Shown here: piece after piece, positions 50,676 to 62,672 of the stretch | How the letters are laid out: each line of letters opens with the position of its first letter | Numbering within the stretch: the first letter of the stretch is position 1 | NCBI RefSeq assembly: GCF_902833085.1 | Contig: NZ_CADFEB010000002.1 | Location: 620,001 to 684,000 of the forward strand | Length of the DNA: 64,000 bases | Source: Burkholderia ubonensis | GTDB taxonomy: Bacteria > Pseudomonadota > Gammaproteobacteria > Burkholderiales > Burkholderiaceae | Reading direction: 5' to 3' | Translations under genes and position numbers: made by a program | The notes under the pieces: generated by a model | The model's database searches: none | What the model was told of the DNA's origin: nothing | What the model saw: the letters and a program-made list of their open reading frames with translations, nothing else

Positions 50676-51376
50676 GCGCGCTGCTCGACATCCGCGGCTT
50701 GCGCGCGTGGTACGGGATGCAGCCCGTGCTCGACGGCGTCGATCTCGCGCTCGCGCCGGGCGAGACGCTCGCGCTGCTCGGGCGCAACGGCTCGGGGCGC
50801 TCGACGCTCGCGAAGGCGGTGATGGGGCTCGTGCGGAGCGCCGGGTCGGTGCGGATCGCGGGCGTTGAATGCGCGGGCGCGCGGACTTTCGAGATCGCGC
50901 GGCGCGGCGTCGCGTATGTCGCCGAGCAGCGCGACGTGTTTGCGCTGCTGAGCGTGCGCGACAACCTGCGCGTCGGGCTGCGCGGCAGCGGCGGCGCGGC
51001 CGCTCGCGCGGCGCTCGACGCGCTGTTCGAGCGCTTTCCGCTGCTGGCCGCGCGCGCGGACGTGAAGGCCGGGCGGCTGTCGGGCGGCGAGCAGCAGGTG
51101 CTCGCGCTCGCACGCGCGCTCGCCGGCGAGCCGCGCGTGCTGATCGTCGACGAGCCCGCGGAAGGGCTCGCGCCGCTCGCGGTCGACGAGGTCGGCGCGT
51201 GTCTTGCGGGACTGCAGGCGGACGGCGTCGCGATCGTGCTGATCGAGCAGCGGCTGCAGCTCGCGCCGCGCTTGACGCGGCGCGCGGCGGTGATGGGGCG
51301 GGGGACGATCGTCTACGACGGGACGCTCGACGGCCTGCACGGCGCGGTCGCGGATGCGTGGCTGAGCGCCGGGTGA
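50672..51376 (+). CDS. ABC transporter ATPase (LivF-like) with altered Walker A
   Basis: The 234-residue protein is the LivF-type partner. It has a proper signature (LSGGEQQ), Walker B (VLIVDEPAEGLAP) and Q-loop (YVAEQRDVF), but the Walker A reads GRNGSGRST, with Arg43 in place of the lysine that holds the ATP phosphates. The codon is CGC, two changes from a lysine codon, so this is not a simple miscall. The H-loop position also reads IEQRL, without histidine. It is last in the transporter operon. No periplasmic binding protein gene is linked. Confidence 0.88.
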   Translation: MSALLDIRGLRAWYGMQPVLDGVDLALAPGETLALLGRNGSGRSTLAKAVMGLVRSAGSVRIAGVECAGARTFEIARRGVAYVAEQRDVFALLSVRDNLRVGLRGSGGAAARAALDALFERFPLLAARADVKAGRLSGGEQQVLALARALAGEPRVLIVDEPAEGLAPLAVDEVGACLAGLQADGVAIVLIEQRLQLAPRLTRRAAVMGRGTIVYDGTLDGLHGAVADAWLSAG

Positions 51377-51572
51377 CGGCTACGGCCGCCGCCGCGTCGA
51401 AACCAGGGACGGGTTGCGCGCCGCGATTGTTCGGCTGCGCCCGCCAGTCAATTCGTCTCGTGCTGCTTTATCGGCGCCGCCAGAGCGCCTAGATTTCCTC
51501 AATCGCCGGCCGCGCGCTTCGCGACGATGGCCGGTCCGATCCTGGTGTGACTCTGGACTGAGGAAAGCAATC

Positions 51573-52319
51573 ATGAGCAAGCTTGCAGGCAAGGTAGCGA
51601 TCGTAACGGGCGGTTCCAAGGGTATCGGCGCAGGGATTGCGAAGGCGCTGGCCGCCGAAGGCGCGTCGGTTGTCGTCAACTATGCGAGCAGCAAGGCGGG
51701 CGCGGATGCGGTGGTCAGCGCGATCACCGCCGCCGACGGCCGCGCGGTCGCGGTCGGCGGCGACGTGTCGAAGGCGGCCGACGTGCAGCGCATCGTCGAC
51801 ACGGCCATCGACACGTACGGCCGCCTCGACATTCTCGTCAATAATTCCGGCGTCTACGAATTCGCGACGATCGAGGAAATCACGGAAGACCATTACCGCA
51901 GACAGTTCGATACGAACGTGCTCGGCGTGCTGCTCACGACGCAGGCGGCCGTGAAGCACCTCGGCGAGGGCGCGAGCATCATCAACATCAGCTCGGTGGT
52001 GACGAGCATCACGCCGCCGGCAACCGCCGTCTACAGCGGCACGAAAGGCGCGGTCGATGCGATCACCGGCGTGCTCGCACGCGAACTCGGCCCGAGGAAG
52101 ATTCGTGTCAACGCGATCAACCCGGGCGTGGTGGTGACCGAGGGCACGCACAGCGCGGGGGTCATCGGTTCCGACTTCGAAACGGGGGCGCTCAGCCAGA
52201 CGCCGCTGGGCCGGCTCGGACAGCCGGACGACATCGCCGCGATCGCGGTGTTCCTCGCGTCGGACGATGCGCGCTGGATGACGGGCGAGCGCATCGTCGC
52301 GAGCGGCGGCATGCGCTGA
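51573..52319 (+). CDS. Short-chain dehydrogenase/reductase
   Basis: A classical SDR of 248 residues: cofactor motif TGGSKGIG, NNSG, and catalytic Ser-Tyr-Lys in SSVVTS...VYSGTK. The residue pattern NYASSKAGAD after beta strand 2 suggests NADP(H) preference, though this is only a rule of thumb. The C-terminal ASGGMR ending is usual for FabG-like oxidoreductases. GAGGAAAG precedes the ATG. It lies 196 bp after the ABC operon and seems monocistronic; the substrate is unknown. Confidence 0.9.
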   Translation: MSKLAGKVAIVTGGSKGIGAGIAKALAAEGASVVVNYASSKAGADAVVSAITAADGRAVAVGGDVSKAADVQRIVDTAIDTYGRLDILVNNSGVYEFATIEEITEDHYRRQFDTNVLGVLLTTQAAVKHLGEGASIINISSVVTSITPPATAVYSGTKGAVDAITGVLARELGPRKIRVNAINPGVVVTEGTHSAGVIGSDFETGALSQTPLGRLGQPDDIAAIAVFLASDDARWMTGERIVASGGMR

Positions 52320-53107
52320 TCTTCCGAACCGATGCGGCCGGCCGGTGCGTTGTACCCGCTCCTGCCCGTGACCGGGCGCGCCGCCACCGGACTCGCAGTC
52401 GCTCGGCCGCCGCGCATCGGCTTCCATGCGGGGGCGTTCCGCCCATGTTTCAGCAACGAAACGTTTTTGGCCCGCCGCATGCGTTGCCGTAGCCGCCGTT
52501 CCCGACGCACCGCCACGCGGCGGGCGGCGGGCATGCCCAAATGCGTGCACGACGTTTCGTCGCTGAAGCATATTCCGCCATCTCGCCGTATCCGGCCGGG
52601 GCGCTTCGGCGCGAACTCGCGCCCGACCGACCTCGTGGGCGATGGTGTGCAACTTGCGTGCTTCGCGTTACTGAGTGCTGCGCCGCGCAGCCGATGCAAT
52701 CATCGGGTCGGCAGCCGTCGCGGCGCTCGGCGGAGTCCCTCGGTCAACCGGGAGGACGCGCGAGGGCGGCGCGTATTGGCCTGACGAAACCACGGATCGA
52801 CCATTCGGATTGCAGACGATGTGTCGCTCCGGAATGAAACAGCTCGCGAGCCGGAGAAGAAGTGCGGCACCTGATCACCCCGTATTCACCGGATACCAGG
52901 CAGGCGTGACCTTGCCCTGGCGCCCGATGCCGATCCTGACGCCGAGGAGGCGGCTCGGCACGGTTCGGCAAACGGCTCCTCGGGGCAAGTCGAACACAAA
53001 CATTGCACGCGTTCTCGAAGGACGGAACAACGGACATCCTGAGCAAGATGCCTTGATCGAGGGAAACGAATCCAAGGGGTCATTTCTCGGATAGAAGGAG
53101 GTGTGCC
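52320..53107. other. Gene-free stretch with a long inverted repeat
   Basis: About 790 bp between the SDR and the next gene show no recognisable protein on either strand. Small frames are present but lack ribosome-binding sites and family resemblance. The first part holds a long imperfect inverted repeat (52445-52571). A short stem GTTTC/GAAAC with a T5 run (52447-52468) could end SDR transcription. Base composition is less GC-rich than in neighbouring genes, which may point to acquired or decayed DNA. Confidence 0.5.
52445..52571. repeat. Long imperfect inverted repeat
   Basis: The 20-base arms at 52445-52464 and 52552-52571 are complementary at 18 positions. Inside them CCCGCCGC (about 52470-52478) can pair with GCGGCGGG (about 52523-52531), so the whole 127 bp may fold as one long hairpin. 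Confidence 0.6.
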
Positions 53108-53602
53108 ATGTTGTTGAAGCGCAATATTCCGGTGTTGGCGGCGGCGCTCGGATTCGCCGTCGCGGCGGTCGCCGATTCACCCCATTTCGTCAAGGGGCCG
53201 ACCGCGACGCTGGATACCACGACCGGCGACTACACGGTGGCGTTCAAGGAGGCCGGGCTCGGCAGCTCTCCCGTCACGTACACGCTGCTCGCAGGCACCG
53301 AGCAGTTCACGTTCCGGTGTTTCACGAAGTCGCACAACACGCCGCAAGGCGCGCCGAACAGCGTGAGCTTCTCGAATACGTCGACCCAAACGACATTGAC
53401 CCCGCGCAACGGGCAGGTCACCGGCAGCATCAGCCTGGTGCCGCAGCTCGGTGGCGCGTCGTGCCAGGGCGGCGGGCTGGAGCTTTGCCTCGTCGCGGCC
53501 AGCTACGCTCACGTCACGATCAACGACGGTCTCGGGAATACGGTCAATCTGCCCGATTTGTCGGGCGATTTCTCGAGCAATCCGATCTGCAAGTTCAACT
53601 GA
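53108..53602 (+). CDS. Small exported hypothetical protein
   Basis: The 164-residue product starts with a signal peptide (MLLKRNIPVLAAALGFAVAAVAD, cleavage near residue 22); AGAAGGAGG precedes the ATG. The mature domain is rich in Thr, Ser and Gly with a beta-strand pattern and four cysteines (FRCFT, ASCQGG, ELCLV, PICKF) that likely pair. It is probably a secreted or periplasmic beta-sandwich-like protein. No family is recognised. It stands alone after a gene-free stretch. Confidence 0.65.
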   Translation: MLLKRNIPVLAAALGFAVAAVADSPHFVKGPTATLDTTTGDYTVAFKEAGLGSSPVTYTLLAGTEQFTFRCFTKSHNTPQGAPNSVSFSNTSTQTTLTPRNGQVTGSISLVPQLGGASCQGGGLELCLVAASYAHVTINDGLGNTVNLPDLSGDFSSNPICKFN

Positions 53603-53672
53603 GCGTTGCCGCCCCGATCGGGTGCGTTAGCCTGCAGCCCGCGTCATGCGGCGCGGGGTGCAGGGATGGATT

Positions 53673-53694
53673 CGAGCGGGCACGCGCCCGCTCG
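53673..53694. terminator. Hairpin between convergent genes
   Basis: CGAGCGGGC (53673-53681) pairs with GCCCGCTCG (53686-53694) around a four-base loop. It lies between the exported protein gene and iolB, without a T-run, and may terminate either. Confidence 0.45.
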
Positions 53695-53747
53695 CACGCG
53701 CCGGCGGTCCAAAGCTGCGCCGGCGTGCTGCCCGTGAAGCCATCCCG

Positions 53748-54548
53748 CTACTTCCGCTCGAGCATCCACTCGTGCGCGGGATCATTCTTGAAGTGCCACA
53801 CGCGCGTCGGCCCGGCCATCACGTTCAGGTAATACGACTCGTAGCCGTAGGGCACGACGACCGGGTGATAGCCGCGCGGCACCAGCACGACGTCGTGATC
53901 GCACGCGGCCATCGATTCGTCGAGGTCGCGCTCGTCCGTATACACGCGCTGGAACACGAAGCCCTGCGGCGGATGCACGCGATGGTAGTAGGTCTCCTCG
54001 AGCGAGCTCTCGAACGGCACGTCGTCGGTATCGTGCTTGTGCGGCGGATAGCTCGACGAATGCCCGGACGGCGTGCGCACCTCGACGACGAGCAGCGCTT
54101 CGGCCGGCTCCGTCTGCGGAAGGATGTCGCAGACGTAGCGCGTATTCGCGCCCGCGCCGCGCACCGAGCGCTTCATCTGCGACGGCTCGATCGCGCGCGC
54201 CGGATATTTCCCGGTCGCGGGCGCGGTCGCGACGCCGAGCTCGGCCGCGCGCGACGCCGCGACCGTGACGCGCACGCCCGGCGGCAGATACAGCGCATAC
54301 GGCGCGACGTCGTCGAACACGCTGTCGCGCGAGCCGAGATCGGTCCAGCGCGTGCCGTCTTCCGCGGTGATGTCGACGCTGCCGGTCAGCACGACGATGC
54401 AGGTCTCGCGCGCGGCTTCATGCAGTTCGACCGTCTCGCCGGCCGCGAGCCGATACGCGGCAAACCCGACGTGCCGCCAGTGCGCGGATTCCGGCGTGAC
54501 GCGCGCGATCGTCGGTCCGTCCGGTGCGCCTTTGACCAGCAGGCTCAT
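53748..54548 (-). CDS. iolB: 5-deoxy-glucuronate isomerase IolB
   Basis: A 266-residue cupin of the IolB family that converts 5-deoxy-glucuronate to 5-dehydro-2-deoxygluconate in myo-inositol breakdown. Metal-binding residues are visible in SYPPHKHD and in the following EETYYHRV; the C-terminal PVVVPYGYESYYLNVMAG is characteristic. It is the last gene of the leftward inositol operon. The start overlaps the iolE stop by four bases (ATGA), and GGAGG precedes it. Confidence 0.95.
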   Translation of the reverse strand: MSLLVKGAPDGPTIARVTPESAHWRHVGFAAYRLAAGETVELHEAARETCIVVLTGSVDITAEDGTRWTDLGSRDSVFDDVAPYALYLPPGVRVTVAASRAAELGVATAPATGKYPARAIEPSQMKRSVRGAGANTRYVCDILPQTEPAEALLVVEVRTPSGHSSSYPPHKHDTDDVPFESSLEETYYHRVHPPQGFVFQRVYTDERDLDESMAACDHDVVLVPRGYHPVVVPYGYESYYLNVMAGPTRVWHFKNDPAHEWMLERK

Positions 54549-55455
54549 GCGGCCTCCTTATGCGAATCGAGCGGCGCGTCGACGAGCGCGCGCAGCGTGC
54601 GGTAGCCCTTTTGCGCGTACGCATAGCTCGGCGCGACGACCGGGTCCTGTTCCGCCTCGACGACGAGCCAGCCGCGATAGCCGTGCCGCTTCAGCATGTC
54701 GATCAGCGTCGCGAAGTCGATCGCGCCGTCGCCCGGCACCGTGAACGCGCCGTTGATCACCGCGTCGAGAAAGCTCCAGTTGCGGTTGCGCGCGAGCCGG
54801 ATCACGGCCGGCCGTACGTCCTTGCAGTGCACGTGGCACACGCGCGCGATGTGGCGCTTCAGCACCTCGGCCGGATCGCCGCCCGCGAACGTGATGTGGC
54901 CCGCGTCGAACAGCAGGCCGACCGCGTCGCTCGTCGCGGCCATCAGCCGGTCGACGTCGGCGGGCGTTTCGACATACGCGCCCATGTGATGGTGATACGC
55001 GACGCGCACGCCGCGGCTCAGCGTGTAGCGCGCGAACGCGTCGAGCCGCTCGGCGTAGCGGTCCCATTGCGCGTCGGTCGTGATGCGCGGCCGCTGATAC
55101 AGCGGCACGGGCGAGCCCTGGATCGTGTCGGCGACTTCGCCGTAGACCATCACGGTCGCGCCGTTCTGTGCGAGCAGGTCGAGATGCGGGCCGACCGCGG
55201 CGATTTCCTCGTCGACGCTGCGCTGCGCGAGCCGGCCCGAATACCAGCCGGACACGAGCGACAGGCCGTATTCGCCGAGCAGCGCCTTCAGCGCCTGCGG
55301 CTCGCGCGGGAACTTGTTGCCGAGCTCGAAGCCTTCGTAGCCGATCTCGCGGCCTTCGGTCAGCGCGACGGCGAGCGGCGTCTCGCCGCCGAGCGACGGC
55401 AGGTCGTCGTTCATCCACGACAGCGGATTGATGCCGATGCGGAATTCGAATGGAT

Positions 55456-55459
<4 letters not shown>
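54545..55459 (-). CDS. iolE: Inosose dehydratase IolE
   Basis: The 304-residue TIM-barrel protein dehydrates 2-keto-myo-inositol to the diketone used by IolD. It begins RIGINPLSWMNDDLPSLGG, the characteristic IolE N-terminus. Metal ligands of the xylose-isomerase-like fold appear in YHHHMGAYVE, LLFDAGH and CHVHCKDV, with Glu in VVEAEQD. It overlaps iolD upstream and iolB downstream by four bases each, so the three are translationally coupled. Confidence 0.95.
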
Positions 55460-57414
<1,955 letters not shown>

Positions 57415-57423
57415 CGGGCCTCC

Positions 57424-59400
57424 TTACGCGACGCGGCGCGCGGCCGGCATGCCGTGACGCGCGGCGCGCCACGCGCCGATCAGCGTCTCGAACGTCGCGC
57501 GCACGCGGGCGACCAGCGCCGCGTCGTCGATCTCGCCGGCGAGCCACGCGCGGCTCGGCTCGTGGAAGATCGTGCGGCCGACCGTGAAGCCGCGGCAGCT
57601 CGCCGACGCCGCGGCGGCCGGAAAGCCGCGCGTCAATTCGTCGACGCTCGCCGACAGCCCGAGCAGCACGACGCCGCGGCAATGCGGGTCGCGCTCGGCG
57701 ATCAGCGCGTCGATCGCGCGCCATTGCGCGGCGTCGAGCGGCGCGAGCTTCCACCATTCGGGGTAGATGCCGAGGTTGTACAGGCGCTTCAACGCGCGAT
57801 ACACGACGTCGGGCCCTTGCGGCAGGTCCGCGCGGCGGGGCGGGATCACTTCGAGCAGCAGTTCGTGGCCGCTCGCCTGCACCGCGTCGTACAGCGTGCG
57901 CAGCTGCGTTTCCTGCTCGATGCGCTGCTCGACCGGCTCGTCCGGATGGAACTGCACGAGGCATTTCGCGACGTGCTCGTGCGGCCAGCTCGCGAGCGTC
58001 GTGCCGACCGAACGGCCGTGGTCGAATTCGAGCGGCACCGAGCCGGGCAGCTCGACCGGCCGGCCGATCCACCAGCCGCGCCCGGTGGCGGCGTTCAGCG
58101 CGTCCTGGCCGTAGCGGTCGTCGATCAGCACGCCGATCCGGCCCGCGAGGCCGAGCTGCGCCTCGGTCTGCGCGACCGCGTCGACGAACAGGCGCTTGAG
58201 CGCATCGATCCGTGCGAGCGGCGCGCCGGTCTGCTGCGCGAGCTCGAAGAACTGATTGCGATGATCGAACGCGAAGCCGAGCACCTCGTCGCGCGGCACG
58301 CGCGGCGGGCTCACGCGATGCAGGCGCGCGAGCGTGCGGTCGAGATCGGGGCGGCGCATCTTCGCGGGGTCGCGCTGCGCTTCTTCCAGGAAGTAGCGCA
58401 ACTCGGCCGGCGTCGGCATCGCCGGCGAGCAGCCGTGGCGCGACACGACGAGCGCGCCGCACGCGTTCGCGGTGCGCGCCGCTTCGTCGAGCGGGCGGCC
58501 GCGCAGCCATTGCGACAGGAAGCCGGACGCGAACGCGTCGCCCGCGCCGAGCACGTTCATCACGTCGACCTCGACGCCGCCGACGATCGCCAGCGCGTCG
58601 AGCGACGCCGGCACCTGGCCTTCGACGATCGAGCAGCCGAGCGGCCCGCGCTTGACGACGAGCGTCGCGCTCGTGACCGCGCGCACCATCGCGAGCGCGT
58701 CGAGCAGCGTGTCCTTGCCGCCGGCGATGCGAAATTCCTCCTCGGTGCCGATGATCAGGTCGAACAGCGGCAGGATGCGCTGCAGGTGCGCGGTCACGCC
58801 TTCGTTCGCGATGAAGCGGGTCTCGCCGTCGGCCTTGCCGGTCAGCCCCCACAGCACGGGCCGGTAGTCGATGTCGAGCACCGTGCGCACCTGGTTGCGG
58901 CGCGCATGGTCGAGCGCGCGGCGGCTCGCGCGGTTCACCTGCCCGGTCGAGAAGTGGGTGCCGGTGATCAGCAGCGCCTTCGCGGACGCGATGAACGCCT
59001 CGTCGAAGTCGCCTTCGTCGAGCGCCATGTCCGCGCAGTTCTCGCGATGGAAGATCAGCGGGAACGTGTCGCGATCCTTCAGACCGAGCAGCACCAGCGC
59101 GGTCAGCCGGTCGGGGTCGACGCGCAGGTGGCTCGTGTCGCAGCCTTCGCGCTCGAGCGTCTCGATCAGGAAGCGCCCCATGTGGTCGTGGCCGACGCGC
59201 GACAGCATCGACGCTTTCAGGCCGAGCCGCGCGCAGCCGAACGCGATGTTGCCCGACGAGCCGCCGAGGTACTTCGCGAAGCTCGTCACGTCCTCGAGCC
59301 GCGCGCCGATCTGCTGCGCATAGAGGTCGACCGCGACGCGCCCGATGCAGATCACGTCGAGCGGCCGGTTCTGCGCAAAGGTGTGGGATGAGAGTGCCAT
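57424..59400 (-). CDS. iolC: 5-dehydro-2-deoxygluconokinase fused to aldolase-like domain (IolC)
   Basis: The 658-residue protein has an N-terminal PfkB-family kinase (to about residue 330) with YLGGSSGNIAFGCARLG and the catalytic block VLGAGDAFASGFL. A C-terminal DUF2090 domain of about 310 residues follows. This fusion is annotated in many proteobacteria as a bifunctional enzyme that phosphorylates 5-dehydro-2-deoxygluconate and then cleaves the product to dihydroxyacetone phosphate and malonate semialdehyde (the IolJ step). The kinase role is firm; the aldolase role for DUF2090 is accepted knowledge I cannot verify here. No separate iolJ is in the window. Confidence 0.93.
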   Translation of the reverse strand: MALSSHTFAQNRPLDVICIGRVAVDLYAQQIGARLEDVTSFAKYLGGSSGNIAFGCARLGLKASMLSRVGHDHMGRFLIETLEREGCDTSHLRVDPDRLTALVLLGLKDRDTFPLIFHRENCADMALDEGDFDEAFIASAKALLITGTHFSTGQVNRASRRALDHARRNQVRTVLDIDYRPVLWGLTGKADGETRFIANEGVTAHLQRILPLFDLIIGTEEEFRIAGGKDTLLDALAMVRAVTSATLVVKRGPLGCSIVEGQVPASLDALAIVGGVEVDVMNVLGAGDAFASGFLSQWLRGRPLDEAARTANACGALVVSRHGCSPAMPTPAELRYFLEEAQRDPAKMRRPDLDRTLARLHRVSPPRVPRDEVLGFAFDHRNQFFELAQQTGAPLARIDALKRLFVDAVAQTEAQLGLAGRIGVLIDDRYGQDALNAATGRGWWIGRPVELPGSVPLEFDHGRSVGTTLASWPHEHVAKCLVQFHPDEPVEQRIEQETQLRTLYDAVQASGHELLLEVIPPRRADLPQGPDVVYRALKRLYNLGIYPEWWKLAPLDAAQWRAIDALIAERDPHCRGVVLLGLSASVDELTRGFPAAAASASCRGFTVGRTIFHEPSRAWLAGEIDDAALVARVRATFETLIGAWRAARHGMPAARRVA

Positions 59401-59413
59401 GGAAAATCCTGGG

Positions 59414-60217
<804 letters not shown>

Positions 60218-60230
60218 GGCAAGCCTCCCG

Positions 60231-61367
60231 TTACGATTGCGACACGCGCCGGCGCACGTAGTGGTTGAACAGCACCGCGATCAGCAGCATCACGCCGAGG
60301 AACACGCGGAACCAGTCGGAGCTGATGTTGGTGTACGTGATGCCGATCTGCACGACGCCGAAGATCAGCGCGCCGAACGCGGCGCCGACGACCGAGCCGT
60401 AGCCGCCCGTGAGCAGCGTGCCGCCGATCACGGCCGCGATGATCGCCTCGAACTCCTTCTGCAGCCCGCGGTCCGCGGCGGCCGAGCCGATGTCGGCGAC
60501 CTGCAGCACCGCGAACAGGCACGCGCAGAACGCGGTCAGCACGAACAGCGAGATCTTCACGCGGCGCACCGGCACGCCGACGTTCTTCGCGGCGTTCGCG
60601 TCGCCGCCGACCGCGAGGATCCAGTTGCCGTAGCGCGTCTTCGCGAGCACGAACGCGCCGATCGCGGTGACGGCGAACCACCACAGGATCACCTTCGGCA
60701 CGCCCGGCACCAGCGGCTCGCCGTTGTCGAGCGTGCGGCCGAGGCCGTGCTGCGCGAGCCAGCGGAACAGGTCGTGGAACGCGACGCCCTGGAACAGCGT
60801 GTGCGTGAGCCAGTCCTCGTGCGCGATGTCGCCGAGCCCCGAGATGATCGTGCGGTCCGCGAACATGATCGACAGCGCGAGCGTGAGGCCGCGCAGGATG
60901 AACAGGAACGCGAGCGTGACGATGAACGACGGCAGCCGCGTGCGCATCACGAGGTAGCCGTTCAGCGCGCCGAGCGCCATCGAGCCCGCGAACGCGAAGA
61001 TCACCGCGCCCCAGATCGGCCAGTGGAAGTACGCGGTCGGGATCGCGACCATCATGCCCGCGAAGCCGATCATCGAGCCGATCGACAGGTCGAATTCGCC
61101 CGCGACCATCAGCAGGCACGCGCCGACCGCGAGGATGCCGAGGTAGGCCGCGACCTGCGACCAGTTCATGATGCCGTCGAGGTTGAACATGCCCGACCCG
61201 CCCGCGCCGAGCGCGAACACCGCGAACACCAGCACGGCGCCGGAGATCGCGGCGAATTCGGGACGGTTGAGGAAGCGCTGGAACCACGCTTCGTTGCGCA
61301 CGCGCTCGTCGGCGCGCGCCTCCGGCTGAGGCGAATGCGCGGACAGATGCTTACCGGCTACACCCAT
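60231..61367 (-). CDS. Sugar (inositol) ABC transporter permease
   Basis: The 378-residue protein is a ribose-type (RbsC/XylH family) permease with about nine to ten membrane segments. Conserved features are [32 protein letters not shown] near the N-terminal third and [23 protein letters not shown] near the C-terminus. GGAGAC precedes the ATG. It lies between the binding-protein gene and the ATPase gene of the inositol operon, so myo-inositol is the likely substrate. It acts in the inner membrane. Confidence 0.92.
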   Translation of the reverse strand: MGVAGKHLSAHSPQPEARADERVRNEAWFQRFLNRPEFAAISGAVLVFAVFALGAGGSGMFNLDGIMNWSQVAAYLGILAVGACLLMVAGEFDLSIGSMIGFAGMMVAIPTAYFHWPIWGAVIFAFAGSMALGALNGYLVMRTRLPSFIVTLAFLFILRGLTLALSIMFADRTIISGLGDIAHEDWLTHTLFQGVAFHDLFRWLAQHGLGRTLDNGEPLVPGVPKVILWWFAVTAIGAFVLAKTRYGNWILAVGGDANAAKNVGVPVRRVKISLFVLTAFCACLFAVLQVADIGSAAADRGLQKEFEAIIAAVIGGTLLTGGYGSVVGAAFGALIFGVVQIGITYTNISSDWFRVFLGVMLLIAVLFNHYVRRRVSQS

Positions 61368-61422
61368 GATGTCTCCTTGATGCCCGGCGGGCGGGGCGGG
61401 AAACCCCGCGTCGCCGGTGAAG

Positions 61423-61443
61423 CGCGCGGCGCTGCGCCGCGCG
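61423..61443 (-). other. Stem-loop between binding-protein and permease genes
   Basis: CGCGCGGCG and CGCCGCGCG form a perfect 9-bp stem with a three-base loop in the 96-bp gap. A second smaller stem (GCGGGG/CCCCGC, 61391-61409) lies beside it, towards the permease. Such structures in ABC importer operons protect the upstream mRNA so that more binding protein than permease is made; there is no T-run, so full termination is unlikely. Confidence 0.6.
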
Positions 61444-61463
61444 ACGAACCGAACGGCCGGGCG

Positions 61464-62519
61464 TCAGCGATACTGGCCCGCGTACTTCACGACCTTGTCG
61501 AGGTTGTCCTTCGTGATGAAGCCGGGACCCGAGCGGATGTTCTTCGGGCCGTACGACGGCTGCAGGCCGTAGGTCGACATGCGCGCCTGGAACCTCGGGT
61601 TCGCCTCGAGGAGCTGGCGGATCTTCGCGGGGTCGGTCGTCTTGTTCTTCCTCGCGATCGCGAGCACGGCGACCGGGATGTAGCCCTGCAGGTACGGCTG
61701 CTGGTCGATCGCGAACTGGATCGTGCCCGCGCGGATCGCCTTCGCGATGTCGTCCGAGAAATCGAACGTCGCGAAGTAGAGCTTGCCGCCGAGCCCCATC
61801 TGCTGGACCGCCTTCAGCGACGCCGCGGCCGGCACCGGGCCGAGCGTGAGGATCGCCTGCGTGTTCGGGTGGTTGCGCAGGTACGCGCTGACCTTCGACT
61901 GGATCTCGGTCGGGTCCTGGCCCGAATCGATCGTCGAGGTCTTGTAGTCGGCGCCGATCGCGTCCGCGAAGCCGCGGCAGCGGTCGAACGACACGCTGTT
62001 GGTCGCGATGTGGTTCACGCACAGGAACGACTTCACGCCAGCGGCCTTCGCCTTCTCGCCGGCCGCGTGGCCCGCGAAGTATTCGGGCTGGCCGACGTGC
62101 ATGATCGCGCCGAGTTGCGCGCTCTGTTCCTCGGTGCCCGAGTTGATCGTGACGAGCGGGATCTTCTTCGCGGTGACCTTGCCGAGCGAGTTCTTCAGTA
62201 CGTCGTAGTCGGCGATCGTCGTGATCACGCCGTCGTAGTCGCGCGCGGCCGACTGCTCGATCAGACGCGCCATGTCCGCGATGTCGCCGTTCGGCGGATT
62301 GCGGTAGTCGGTCTTCACGTCGAAATCCTCGTCGGCCTGCTTGATCGCGTTCTTGATCGTGTTCCACCACGAATCGGAATCGGGCGCGTGGCTCACCAGC
62401 ACGAAGTGGCCGTTGGGGCCGTCGGCCTGCGCCGCCGGCGCGGCGAGCCCGGCCGCCGCCGCGACGGCGAACGTTGCAGCGATGGCCCGGACGGCAGCCT
62501 TGCCCAAGCAAAGTCTCAT
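61464..62519 (-). CDS. Periplasmic sugar (inositol)-binding protein
   Basis: A 351-residue binding protein of the ribose-type (peripla_BP_4) family. A signal peptide ends in AAQADG near residue 32. The first strands, FVLVSHAPDSDSWWNTIKNAIKQ, are typical for this family's ligand-binding lobe. It is the first gene of the leftward inositol operon, with AAGGTGGAG before its ATG. The context makes myo-inositol the probable ligand. It diverges from the RpiR-type regulator across a palindromic operator. Confidence 0.9.
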   Translation of the reverse strand: MRLCLGKAAVRAIAATFAVAAAAGLAAPAAQADGPNGHFVLVSHAPDSDSWWNTIKNAIKQADEDFDVKTDYRNPPNGDIADMARLIEQSAARDYDGVITTIADYDVLKNSLGKVTAKKIPLVTINSGTEEQSAQLGAIMHVGQPEYFAGHAAGEKAKAAGVKSFLCVNHIATNSVSFDRCRGFADAIGADYKTSTIDSGQDPTEIQSKVSAYLRNHPNTQAILTLGPVPAAASLKAVQQMGLGGKLYFATFDFSDDIAKAIRAGTIQFAIDQQPYLQGYIPVAVLAIARKNKTTDPAKIRQLLEANPRFQARMSTYGLQPSYGPKNIRSGPGFITKDNLDKVVKYAGQYR

Positions 62520-62656
62520 GTCTCCACCTTTCTCTGTCTGTCGTTCTTGGATCGACGCGGCGCGGTGATGCGCGGTGATGCAAAGCCGCCGCGTTCACGA
62601 GCAAGCGTAGGTCAAGTCGACAGTGAATGCAAAGAAAATTTTATTTTCATTGTGTA

Positions 62657-62672
62657 TGGAAAATTTGTTCCA
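62657..62672. promoter_or_regulatory. IolR-type operator (GGAA-N6-TTCC)
   Basis: TGGAA (62657-62661), six A/T-rich bases, and TTCCA (62668-62672) make a perfect dyad in the divergent promoter region. From memory, GGAA-N6-TTCC is the motif described for the RpiR-like repressor IolR of Sinorhizobium meliloti. A related looser dyad, GAAAA-N5-TTTTC, lies 9 bp to the left (62634-62648). Binding here would block transcription of both arms. Confidence 0.65.

Noticed and set aside
52541-52837. Small open frame in the gene-free stretch after the SDR
   Set aside because: No ribosome-binding site, no recognisable family, and a cysteine/arginine-rich composition typical of chance frames.
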